From assembly GCA_027704905.1 (NCBI GenBank), contig JANIIK010000499.1, positions 142,501 through 206,500 on the forward strand: a DNA stretch of 64,000 bases. Reading direction: 5' to 3'. Numbering within the stretch: position 1 is the stretch's first letter; the number at the start of each line of letters is the position of its first letter. The position numbers and the translations under genes are program-made. This document shows, in pieces, positions 34,001 through 45,613 of the stretch. The notes beneath the pieces are model-generated. The model worked only from the letters and a program-made list of their open reading frames with translations. It was not told the DNA's origin and ran no database searches. Source of the stretch: Muraenolepis orangiensis. Taxonomy: Eukaryota; Chordata; Actinopteri; Gadiformes; Muraenolepididae.

Positions 34001-37000
34001 GGTACCCCGCCGATCGACTTCTTGGTATCCAGACTCCTCGCCTGTCCCTCACTACTCGCCTGTCTACTACCTGCCGGTACCCCGCCGATCGACTTCTTGG
34101 TATCCAGACTCCTCGCCTGTCCCTCACTACTCTCCTGTCTACTACCTGCCGGTACCCCGCCGATCGACTTCTTGGTATCCAGACTCCTCGCCTGTCCCTC
34201 ACTACTCTCCTGTCTACTACCTGCCGGTACCCCGCCGATCGACTTCCTGGTATCCAGACTCCTCGCCTGTTCCTCACTACTCGCCTGTCTACTACCTGCC
34301 GGTACCCCGCCGATCGACTTCTTGGTATCCAGACTCCTCGCCTGTCCCTCACTACTCGCCTGTCTACTACCTGCCGGTACCCCGCCGATCGACTTCTTGG
34401 TATCCAGACTCCTCGCCTGTCCCTCACTACTCGCCTGTCTACTACCTGCCGGTACCCCGCCGATCGACTTCTGGTATCCAGACTCCTCGCCTGTCCCTCA
34501 CTACTCGCCTGTCTACTACCTGCCGGTACCCCGCCGATCGACTTCTTGGTATCCAGACTCCTCGCCTGTCCCTCACTACTCGCCTGTCTACTACCTGCCG
34601 GTACCCCGCCGATCGACTTCTGGTATCCAGACTCCTCGCCTGTCCCTCACTACTCGCCTGTCTACTACCTGCCGGTACCCCGCCGATCGACTTCTTGGTA
34701 TCCAGACTCCTCGCCTGTCCCTCACTACTCGCCTGTCTACTACCTGCCGGTACCCCGCCGATCGACTTCTGGTATCCAGACTCCTCGCCTGTCCCTCACT
34801 ACTCGCCTGTCTACTACCTGCCGGTACCCCGCCGATCGACTTCTTGGTATCCAGACTCCTCGCCTGTCCCTCACTACTCGCCTGTCTACTACCTGCCGGT
34901 ACCCCGCCGATCGACTTCCTGGTATCCAGACTCCTCGCCTGTCCCTCACTACTCGCCTGTCTACTACCTGCCGGTACCCCGCCGATCGACTTCTTGGTAT
35001 CCAGACTCCTCGCCTGTCCCTCACTACTCGCCTGTCTACTACCTGCCGGTACCCCGCCGATCGACTTCTTGGTATCCAGACTCCTCGCCTGTCCCTCACT
35101 ACTCGCCTGTCTACTACCTGCCGGTACCCCGCCGATCGACTTCTTGGTATCCAGACTCCTCGCCTGTCCCTCACTACTCGCCTGTCTACTACCTGCCGGT
35201 ACCCCGCCGATCGACTTCCTGGTATCCAGACTCCTCGCCTGTCCCTCACTACTCGCCTGTCTACTACCTGCCGGTACCCCGCCGATCGACTTCTGGTATC
35301 CAGACTCCTCGCCTGTCCCTCACTACTCGCCTGTCTACTACCTGCCGGTACCCCGCCGATCGACTTCCTGGTATCCAGACTCCTCGCCTGTCCCTCACTA
35401 CTCTCCTGTCTACTACCTGCCGGTACCCCGCCGATCGACTTCTTGGTATCCAGACTCCTCGCCTGTCCCTCACTACTCGCCTGTCTACTACCTGCCGGTA
35501 CCCCGCCGATCGACTTCTTGGTATCCAGACTCCTCGCCTGTCCCTCACTACTCGCCTGTCTACTACCTGCCGGTACCCCGCCGATCGACTTCTTGGTATC
35601 CAGACTCCTCGCCTGTCCCTCACTACTCGCCTGTCTACTACCTGCCGGTACCCCGCTGATCGACTTCTTGGTATCCAGACTCCTCGCCTGTCCCTCACTA
35701 CTCTCCTGTCTACTACCTGCCGGTACCCCGCTGATCGACTTCTTGGTATCCAGACTCCTCGCCTGTCCCTCACTACTCTCCTGTCTACTACCTGTCACTA
35801 CCCCGCTGATCGACTTCTTTGTATCCAGACTCCTCGCCTGTCCCTCACTACTCGCCTGTCTACTACCTGCCGGTACCCCGCCGATCGACTTCCTGGTATC
35901 CAGACTCCTCGCCTGTCCCTCACTACTCGCCTGTCTACTACCTGCCGGTACCCCGCCGATCGACTTCCTGGTATCCAGACTCCTCGCCTGTCCCTCACTA
36001 CTCGCCTGTCTACTACCTGCCGGTACCCCGCTGATCGACTTCTTGGTATCCAGACTCCTCGCCTGTCCCTCACTACTCGCCTGTATACTACCTGCCGGTA
36101 ACCCGCTGATCGACTTCTTGGTATCCAGACTCCTCGCCTGTCCCTCACTACTCGCCTGTCTACTACCTGCCGGTACCCCGCCGATCGACTTCCTGGTATC
36201 CAGACTCCTCGCCTGTCCCTCACTACTATCCTGTCTACTACCTGCCGGTACCCCGCCGATCGACTTCTTGGTATCCAGACTCCTCGCCTGTCCCTCACTA
36301 CTCGCCTGTCTACTACCTGCCGGTACCCCGCCGATCGACTTCTTGGTATCCAGACTCCTCGCCTGTCCCTCACTACTCGCCTGTCTACTACCTGCCGGTA
36401 CCCCGCCCATCGACTTCTTGGTATCCAGACTCCTCGCATGTCCCTCACTACTCTCCTGTCTACTACCTGCCGGTACCCCGCCGATCGACTTCTTGGTATC
36501 CAGACTCCTCGCCTGTCCCTCACTACTCTCCTGTCTACTACCTGCCGGTACCCCGCTGATCGACTTCTTGGTATCGAGACTCCTCGCCTGTCCCTCACTA
36601 CTCTCCTGTCTACTACCTGCCGGTACCCCGCTGATCGACTTCCTGGTATCCAGACTCCTCGCATGTCCCTCACTACTCGCCTGTCTACTACCTGTCACTA
36701 CCCTGCTGATCGACTTCTTTTTATCCAGACTCCTCGTCTGTCCCTCACTACTCGCCTGTCTGCTACCTGCCGGTACCCCGCCAATCGACTTCTTGGTATC
36801 CAGACTCTTCGCCTGTTTCTCACTACTCGTCTGTCTACTACCTGCCGGTACCCCGCCGATCGACTTCTTGGTATCCAGACTCCTCGCCTGTCCCTCACTA
36901 CTCTCCTGTCTACTACCTGCCGGTACCCCGCCGATCGACTTCTTGGTATCCAGACTCCTCGCCTGTTTCTCACTACTCGCCTGTCTACTACCTGCCGGTA

Positions 37001-40000
37001 CCCCGCCGATCGACTTCTTGGTATCCAGACTCCTCGCCTGTCCCTCACTACTCTCCTGTCTACTACCTGCCGGTACCCCGCCGATCGACTTCTTGGTATC
37101 CAGACTCCTCGCCTGTCCCTCACTACTAGCCTGTCTACGACCTGCCGGTACCCCGCCGATCGACTTCTTGGTATCCAGACTCCTCGCCTGTCCCTCACTA
37201 CTCGCCTGTCTACGACCTGCCGGTACCCCGCCGATCGACTTCTTGGTATCCAGACTCCTCGCCTGTCCCTCACTACTCGCCTGTCTGCTACCTGCCGGTA
37301 CCCCGCCGATCGACTTCTTGGTATCCAGACTCCTCGCCTGTCCCTCACTACTCGCCTGTCTGCTACCTGCCGGTACCCCGCCGATCGACTTCTTGGTATC
37401 CAGACTCCTCGCCTGTCCCTCACTACTCGCCTGTCTACTACCTGCCGGTACCCCGCCGATCGACTTCTTGGTATCCAGACTCCTCGCCTGTCCCTCACTA
37501 CTCTCCTGTCTACTACCTGCCGGTACCCCGCCGATCGACTTCTTGGTATCCAGACTCCTCGCCTGTCCCTCACTACTCTCCTGTCTACTACCTGCCGGTA
37601 CCCCGCCGATCGACTTCCTGGTATCCAGACTCCTCGCCTGTCCCTCACTACTCGCCTGTCTACTACCTGTCACTACCCCGCTGATCGACTTCTTTGTATC
37701 CAGACTCCTCGTCTGTCCCTCACTACTCTCCTGTCTACTACCTGCCGGTACCCCGCCGATCGACTTCTTGGTATCCAGACTCCTCGCCTGTCCCTCACTA
37801 CTCGCCTGTCTACTACCTGCCGGTACCCCGCCGATCGACTTCTTGGTATCCAGACTCCTCGCCTGTCCCTCACTACTCTCCTGTCTACTACCTGCCGGTA
37901 CCCCGCCGATCGACTTCTTGGTATCCAGACTCCTCGCCTGTCCCTCACTACTCTCCTGTCTACTACCTGCCGGTACCCCGCCGATCGACTTCCTGGTATC
38001 CAGACTCCTCGCCTGTTCCTCACTACTCGCCTGTCTACTACCTGCCGGTACCCCGCCGATCGACTTCTTGGTATCCAGACTACTCGCCTGTCCCTCACTA
38101 CTCGCCTGTCTACTACCTGCCGGTACCCCGCCGATCGACTTCCTGGTATCCAGACTACTCGCCTGTCCCTCACTACTCGCCTGTCTACTACCTGCCGGTA
38201 CCCCGCCGATCGACTTCCTGGTATCCAGACTACTCGCCTGTCCCTCACTACTCGCCTGTCTACTACCTGCCGGTACCCCGCCGATCGACTTCCTGGTATC
38301 CAGACTACTCGCCTGTCCCTCACTACTCGCCTGTCTACTACCTGCCGGTACCCCGCCGATCGACTTCCTGGTATCCAGACTACTCGCCTGTCCCTCACTA
38401 CTCGCCTGTCTACTACCTGCCGGTACCCCGCCGATCGACTTCTTGGTATCCAGACTCCTCGCCTGTCCCTCACTACTCGCCTGTCTACTACCTGCCGGTA
38501 CCCCGCCGATCGACTTTCTGGTATCCAGACTCCTCGCCTGTCCCTCACTACTCGCCTGTCTACTACCTGCCGGTACCCCGCCGATCGACTTCCTGGTATC
38601 CAGACTCCTCGCCTGTCCCTCACTACTCTCCTGTCTACTACCTGCCGGTACCCCGCCGATCGACTTCTTGGTATCCAGACTCCTCGCCTGTCCCTCACTA
38701 CTCGCCTGTCTACTACCTGCCGGTACCCCGCCGATCGACTTCTTGGTATCCAGACTCCTCGCCTGTCCCTCACTACTCGCCTGTCTACTACCTGCCGGTA
38801 CCCCGCCGATCGACTTCTTGGTATCCAGACTCCTCGCCTGTCCCTCACTACTCGCCTGTCTACTACCTGCCGGTACCCCGCCGATCGACTTCTTGGTATC
38901 CAGACTCCTCGCCTGTCCCTCACTACTCGCCTGTCTACTACCTGCCGGTACCCCGCCGATCGACTTCTTGGTATCCAGACTCCTCGCCTGTCCCTCACTA
39001 CTCGCCTGTCTACTACCTGCCGGTACCCCGCCGATCGACTTCTTGGTATCCAGACTCCTCGCCTGTCCCTCACTACTCGCCTGTCTACTACCTGCCGGTA
39101 CCCCGCCGATCGACTTCCTGGTATCCAGACTCCTCGCCTGTCCCTCACTACTCGCCTGTCTACTACCTGCCGGTACCCCGCCGATCGACTTCCTGGTATC
39201 CAGACTCCTCGCCTGTCCCTCACTACTCGCCTGTCTACTACCTGCCGGTACCCGCCGATCGACTTCCTGGTATCCAGACTCCTCGCCTGTCCCTCACTAC
39301 TCTCCTGTCTACTACCTGCCGGTACCCCGCCGATCGACTTCTTGGTATCCAGACTCCTCGCCTGTCCCTCACTACTCGCCTGTCTACTACCTGCCGGTAC
39401 CCCGCCGATCGACTTCTTGGTATCCAGACTCCTCGCCTGTCCCTCACTACTCGCCTGTCTACTACCTGCCGGTACCCCGCCGATCGACTTCTTGGTATCC
39501 AGACTCCTCGCCTGTCCCTCACTACTCGCCTGTCTACTACCTGCCGGTACCCCGCCGATCGACTTCTTGGTATCCAGACTCCTCGCCTGTCCCTCACTAC
39601 TCGCCTGTCTACTACCTGCCGGTACCCCGCCGATCGACTTCCTGGTATCCAGACTCCTCGCCTGTCCCTCACTACTCGCCTGTCTACTACCTGCCGGTAC
39701 CCCGCCGATCGACTTCTTGGTATCCAGACTCCTCGCCTGTCCCTCACTACTCGCCTGTCTACTACCTGCCGGTACCCCGCCGATCGACTTCTTGGTATCC
39801 AGACTCCTCGCCTGTCCCTCACTACTCGCCTGTCTACTACCTGCCGGTACCCCGCCGATCGACTTCTTGGTATCCAGACTCCTCGCCTGTCCCTCACTAC
39901 TCGCCTGTCTACTACCTGCCGGTACCCCGCCGATCGACTTCTTGGTATCCAGACTCCTCGCCTGTCCCTCACTACTCGCCTGTCTACTACCTGCCGGTAC

Positions 40001-43000
40001 CCCGCTGATCGACTTCTGGTATCCAGACTCCTCGCCTGTCCCTCACTACTCTCCTGTCTACTACCTGCCTGTACCCCGCTGATCGACTTCTTGGTATCCA
40101 GACTCCTCGCCTGTCCCTCACTACTCTCCTGTCTACTACCTGCCGTACCCCGCTGATCGACTTCTTGGTATCCAGACTCCTCGCCTGTCCCTCACTACTC
40201 GCCTGTCTACTACCTGCCGGTACCCCGCTGATCGACTTCTTGGTATCCAGACTCCTCGCCTGTCCATCACTACTCTCCTGTCTACTACCTGCCTGTACCC
40301 CGCTGATCGACTTCTTGGTATCCAGACTCCTCGCCTGTCCCTCACTACTCTCCTGTCTACTACCTGTCACTACCCCGCTGATCGACTTCTTTGTATCCAG
40401 ACTCCTCGCCTGTCCCTCACTACTCGCCTGTCTACTACCTGCCGGTACCCCGCCGATCGACTTCCTGGTATCCAGACTCCTCGCCTGTCCCTCACTACTC
40501 GCCTGTCTACTACCTGCCGGTACCCCGCTGATCGACTTCCTGGTATCCAGACTCCTCGCCTGTCCCTCACTACTCGCCTGTCTACTACCTGCCGGTACCC
40601 CGCTGATCGACTTCTTGGTATCCAGACTCCTCGCCTGTCCCTCACTACTCGCCTGTCTACTACCTGCCGGTAACCCGCTGATCGACTTCTTGGTATCCAG
40701 ACTCCTCGCCTGTCCCTCACTACTCGCCTGTCTACTACCTGCCGGTACCCCGCTGATCGACTTCTTGGTATCCAGACTCCTCGCCTGTCCCTCACTACTC
40801 GCCTGTCTACTACCTGCCGGTACCCCGCCGATCGACTTCCTGGTATCCAGACTCCTCGCCTGTCCCTCACTACTCGCCTGTCTACTACCTGCCGGTACCC
40901 CGCCGATCGACTTCTTGGTATCCAGACTCCTCGCCTGTTCCTCACTACTCGCCTGTCTACTACCTGCCGGTACCCCGCCGATCGACTTCTTGGTATCCAG
41001 ACTACTCGCCTGTCCCTCACTACTCGCCTGTCTACTACCTGCCGGTACCCCGCCGATCGACTTCTTGGTATCCAGACTCCTCGCCTGTCCCTCACTACTC
41101 GCCTGTCTACTACCTGCCGGTACCCCGCCGATCGACTTCTTGGTATCCAGACTCCTCGCCTGTCCCTCACTACTCGCCTGTCTACTACCTGCCGGTACCC
41201 CGCCGATCGACTTCTTGGTATCCAGACTCCTCGCCTGTCCCTCACTACTCGCCTGTCTACTACCTGCCGGTACCCCGCCGATCGACTTCCTGGTATCCAG
41301 ACTCCTCGCCTGTCCCTCACTACTCGCCTGTCTACTACCTGCCGGTACCCCGCCGATCGACTTCTGGTATCCAGACTCCTCGCCTGTCCCTCACTACTCG
41401 CCTGTCTACTACCTGCCGGTACCCCGCCGATCGACTTCTTGGTATCCAGACTCCTCGCCTGTCCCTCACTACTCGCCTGTCTACTACCTGCCGGTACCCC
41501 GCCGATCGACTTCTTGGTATCCAGACTCCTCGCCTGTCCCTCACTACTCGCCTGTCTACTACCTGCCGGTACCCCGCCGATCGACTTCTTGGTATCCAGA
41601 CTCCTCGCCTGTCCCTCACTACTCGCCTGTCTACTACCTGCCGGTACCCCGCCGATCGACTTCTTGGTATCCAGACTCCTCGCCTGTCCCTCACTACTCG
41701 CCTGTCTACTACCTGCCGGTACCCCGCTGATCGACTTCTTGGTATCCAGACTCCTCGCCTGTCCATCACTACTCTCCTGTCTACTACCTGCCGGTACCCC
41801 GCTGATCGACTTCTTGGTATCCAGACTCCTCGCCTGTCCCTCACTACTCTCCTGTCTACTACCTGTCACGTACCCCGCTGATCGACTTCTTGTTATCCAG
41901 ACTCCTCGCCTGTCCCTCACTACTCGCCTGTCTACTACCTGCCGGTACCCCGCCGATCGACTTCTGGTATCCAGACTCCTCGCCTGTCCCTCACTACTCG
42001 CCTGTCTACTACCTGCCGGTACCCCGCTGATCGACTTCCTGGTATCCAGACTCCTCGCCTGTCCCTCACTACTCGCCTGTCAACTACCTGCCGGTACCCC
42101 GCTGATCGACTTCTTGGTATCCAGACTCCTCGCCTGTCCCTCACTACTCGCCTGTATACTACCTGCCGGTAACCCACTGATCGACTTCTTGGTATCCAGA
42201 CTCCTCGCCTGTCCCTCACTACTCGCCTGTCTACTACCTGCCGGTACCCCGCTGATCGACTTCTTGGTATCCAGACTCCTCGCCTGTCCCTCACTACTCG
42301 CCTGTCTACTACCTGCCGGTACCCCGCTGATCGACTTCTTGGTATCCAGACTCCTCGCCTGTCCCTCACTACTCGCCTGTCTACGACCTGCCGGTACCCC
42401 GCTGATCGACTTCTTGGTATCCAGACTACTCGCCTGTCCCTCACTATTCGCCTGTCTACTACCTGCCGGTACCCCGCTGATCGACTTCCTGGTATCCAGA
42501 CTCCTCGCCTGTCCCTCACTACTCTCCTGTCTACTACCTGCCGGTACCCCACCGATCGACTTCTTGGTATCCAGACTCCTCGCCTGTTTCTCACTACTCG
42601 CCTGTCTACTACCTGCCGGTACCCCGCCGATCGACTTCTTGGTATCCAGACTACTCGCCTGTCCCTCACTACTCGCCTGTCTACTACCTGCCGGTACCCC
42701 GCCGATCGACTTCCTGGTATCCAGACTACTCGCCTGTCCCTCACTACTCGCCTGTCTACTACCTGCCGGTACCCCGCCGATCGACTTCCTGGTATCCAGA
42801 CTACTCGCCTGTCCCTCACTACTCGCCTGTCTACTACCTGCCGGTACCCCGCCGATCGACTTCCTGGTATCCAGACTACTCGCCTGTCCCTCACTACTCG
42901 CCTGTCTACGACCTGCCGGTACCCCGCCGATCGACTTCTTGGTATCCAGACTCCTCGCCTGTCCCTCACTACTCGCCTGTCTACGACCTGCCGGTACCCC

Positions 43001-44027
43001 GCTGATCGACTTCCTGGTATCCAGACTCCTCGCCTGTCCCTCACTACTCTCCTGTCTACTACCTACCGGTACCCCGCCGATCGACTTCTTGGTATCCAGA
43101 CTCCTCGCCTGTTTCTCACTACTCGCCTGTCTACTACCTGCCGGTACCCCGCCGATCGACTTCTTGGTATCCAGACTACTCGCCTGTCCCTCACTACTCG
43201 CCTGTCTACTACCTGCCGGTACCCCGCCGATCGACTTCCTGGTATCCAGACTACTCGCCTGTCCCTCACTACTCGCCTGTCTACTACCTGTCACTACTCC
43301 GCTGATCGACTTATTTTTATCCAGACTCCTCGTCTGTCCCTCACTACTCTCCTGTCTACTACCTGTCACTACCCCGCTGATCGACTTCTTTTTATCCAGA
43401 CTCCTCGTCTGTCCCTCACTACTCTCCTGTCTACTACCTGCCGGTACCCCGCTGATCGACTTCTTGGTATCCAGACTCCTCGCCTGTCCCTCACTACTCG
43501 CCTGTCTACTACCTGCCGGTACCCCGCTGATCGACTTCTTGGTATCCAGACTCCTCGCCTGTTTCTCACTACTCGCCTGTCTACTACCTGCCGGTACCCC
43601 GCCGATCGACTTCTTGGTATCCAGACTCCTCGCCTGTCCCTCACTATTCGCCTGTCTACTACCTGCCGGTACCCCGCCGATCGACTTCCTGGTATCCAGA
43701 CTCCTCGCCTGTCCCTCACTACTCTCCTGTCTACTACCTGCCGGTACCCCGCCGATCGACTTCTTGGTATCCAGACTACTCGCCTGTCCCTCACTACTCG
43801 CCTGTCTACTACCTGCCGGTACCCCGCCGATCGACTTCCTGGTATCCAGACTCCTCGCCTGTCCCTCACTACTCTCCTGTCTACTACCTGCCGGTACCCC
43901 GCCGATCGACTTCTTGGTATCCAGACTACTCGCCTGTCCCTCACTACTCGCCTGTCTACTACCTGCCGGTACCCCGCTGATCGACTTCCCGGTATCTAGA
44001 CTCCTCGCCTGTCCCCGACCGTCCTAA
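25056..44027 (+). repeat. 75-bp minisatellite array, about 250 copies
   Basis: The unit starts GGTATCCAGACTCCTCGCCT, continues GTCCCTCACTACTCGCCTGT and CTACTACCTGCCGGTACCCC, and ends GCCGATCGACTTCTT (75 bp). Starts are exactly 75 bp apart through most of the array (25056, 25131, ...). (43991-25056)/75 gives about 252 units including a 100-N gap. The unit is about 60% GC, 43% C and 17% G on the plus strand, so strongly pyrimidine-biased, with six CpGs. Variants include 74-bp units (CGACTTCTGG) and a 76-bp GTCACGTACC type. Because 75 is a multiple of three, long open frames exist on both strands; none is a gene. The last partial unit (43991-44027) is diverged. Confidence 0.97.
25279..25378. other. 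Assembly gap (100 N)
   Basis: Exactly 100 undetermined bases within the minisatellite. Runs of 100 N conventionally mark a gap of unknown length, so the true array length cannot be read from this window. Confidence 0.98.
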
Positions 44028-44045
44028 GGACTGTTGTACCGACCA

Positions 44046-44051
44046 AATAAA
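44046..44051 (+). terminator. Polyadenylation signal of LTR-1
   Basis: AATAAA just after the last minisatellite unit, matching AATAAA at 52912-52917 in LTR-2, where it also lies directly after the last unit. Confidence 0.6.
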
Positions 44052-44125
44052 GCATCACGTTATCGTTTCACTCTGTCGTTGGTCTGCGTTCTGGGTCCTT
44101 ACAAACACTGCCCCCTGATAATATA

Positions 44126-44350
44126 CAGTATATACCCTGAATTCTGCACATATCCCATACCTACTCTATAAGTTATTTTAGTTTTTAGTAGTAGTTTTTT
44201 TCGACTGTTTTTACATATTATTCAACAACTGTACATTATATATTACCATGCAATTTACTGCAACATTTGCACTCTGGTTAGATGCCAAATCCCCTCCGAT
44301 GTACTGTACTTGTGCTGTACACTGACAATACATTTGAATCTAATCTAATC
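44126..44350 (+). repeat. LINE 3' end, right of the giant LTR
   Basis: AT-rich sequence ending TTGCACTCTGGTTAGATGCC, a TGTACTTGTGCTGTACACTG-like block and a TTGAATCTAATCTAATC tail. This is a recurrent fish LINE 3' end and probably continues the sequence at 24561-24838. Confidence 0.55.
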
Positions 44351-44740
44351 TATACTTGTTTTTCATAATTGCATACCCCTGATCTCTACCTGTTGTATAC
44401 TTACCTGTATATACGTAAACAGTTACAAGAAAAAGTATGTGAATGTGGAATTACCTGGATTTCTGCATAAATTGGTCATAAAATGTGTTCTGATCTTCAT
44501 CTAAGTCACAATAGACAAACCGTCTGCTTAAACTAATACCACACAAACAATTATATGTTTTCATGTTTTTATTCAACACTCCATGTAAACATTCACAGTG
44601 CAGGGTGGAAAAAGTATGTGAACCCTTGGATTTAATAACTGGTTGACCCTCCTTTGGCAGCAATAACCTCAACCAAACGTTTCCTGTAGTTGCAGATCAG
44701 ACCTGCACAACGGTCAGGAGGAATTTTGGACCATTCCTCT

Positions 44741-45613
44741 TTACAAAAGAGGTTTCAGTTCAGCAATATTCTTGGGATGTCTGGTGTGAATCGCTCTCTT
44801 GAGGTCATGCCATAGCATCTCAATCGGGTTGAGGTCAGGACACTGACTGGGCCACTCCAGAAGGCGTATTTTCTTCTGTTGAAGCCATGCTGTTGTTGAT
44901 TTACTTCTGTGCTTTGGGTCATTGGCCTGTTGCATCACCCATCTTCTGTTGAGCCAATTGGTGGACAGATGGCCTTAAGTTCTCCTGCAAAATGTCTTGG
45001 TAAACTTGGGAATTAATTTATCCGTCGATGATAGCAATCTGTCCAGGCCCTGAGGCAGCAAAGCAGCCCCAAACCACGATGCCCCCTCCACCGTACTTCA
45101 CAGGTTTTGATGTTGGTGTGCTGTGCCTTTTTATCTCCACACAGTGTTGTGTGTTCCTTCCAAACAACTCAACTTTGGTTTCATCTGTCCACAGACAGGA
45201 ACATCCAGGTGCTCTTTTGCAAACTTCAAATGTGTAGCAATGGTTTTTTTGGACAGCTGTGGCTTCCTCCGTGGTGTCCTCCCATGAACTCTATTCTTGT
45301 TCAGTGTTTTACGTATTGTAGATTTGTCAACAGAGATGTTAGCATGTGCCAGAGATGTTTGTAAGTCTTTAGCTGACACTCTAGGATTCTTCTTCACCTC
45401 ATTGAGCATTCTGCGCTGTGCTCTTGCAGTCGTCTTTACAGGACGGCCACTCCTAGGGAGAGTAGCAACAGTGCTGAACTTTCTCCATTTATAGACAATT
45501 TGTCTTACCGTGGACTGATGAACATCAAGGCTTTTAGAGATACTAAACTCAAAACTGGTGTGTGTTTTGTTATAGGGCAGGGCAGCTTTAACCAACACCT
45601 CCAATCTCGTCTC
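44741..45613 (-). pseudogene. Tc1-like transposase, frameshifted and catalytically altered
   Basis: On the minus strand: HTH region FSISKSLDVHQSTVRQIVYK (about 45545-45490), RSGRPVKTTARAQRRML, then VHGRTPRRKPQLSKKT. The frame shifts at about 45190, after which WTDETKVELFG carries the first catalytic Asp in another frame. The third block has QQANDPKHRSKS where Tc1 enzymes have QQDNDPKH, so the second catalytic Asp is Ala. The Glu in CPDLNPIEMLW remains. With frame breaks, one catalytic substitution and an LTR at its N-terminus, it is inactive. Confidence 0.85.

Larger units (their letters stand above)
24839..44120 (+). mobile_element. Giant LTR-like element (LTR-1) carrying an expanded 75-bp minisatellite
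   Basis: It begins TGTCACGGTTGTGG. The 5' leader (24839-25055) includes a TATA-like AAATATATACCC at about 24948 and resembles the leader of LTR-2 at 52327 (shared TGACAGGGGG, TGGCCAAG, AATCACCT, GTTCGTACTT). After the array come AATAAA (44046-44051), a CTCTGTCGTTGGTCTGCGTT-type block and CACTGCC, again as in LTR-2. The right end CTGATA at 44115-44120 aligns with the GTGACA end of LTR-2 but is diverged. The candidate target duplication is ATATA (24834-24838 and 44121-44125), weak because the site is AT-rich. No primer-binding site or internal region follows, so it behaves as a solo LTR. An alternative is a non-LTR element with TGTCAC ends; the TATA/AATAAA layout favours an LTR. Confidence 0.65.

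Noticed and set aside
24993..44027. Giant open reading frames of roughly 1,000 to 3,000 codons on both strands
   Set aside because: They arise because the 75-bp unit is a multiple of three and lacks stops in many frames. The same DNA is open on both strands, the frames switch motif at 74-bp units, and no domain or start context is present.
25056..44027. CRISPR-like array
   Set aside because: There are no unique spacers; the whole 75-bp period is repeated. The genome is a vertebrate.
25056..44027. Centromeric satellite
   Set aside because: The array is bounded by LTR-like leader and tail sequence matched by a second, short element, which explains it better. A centromere role cannot be judged from this window.
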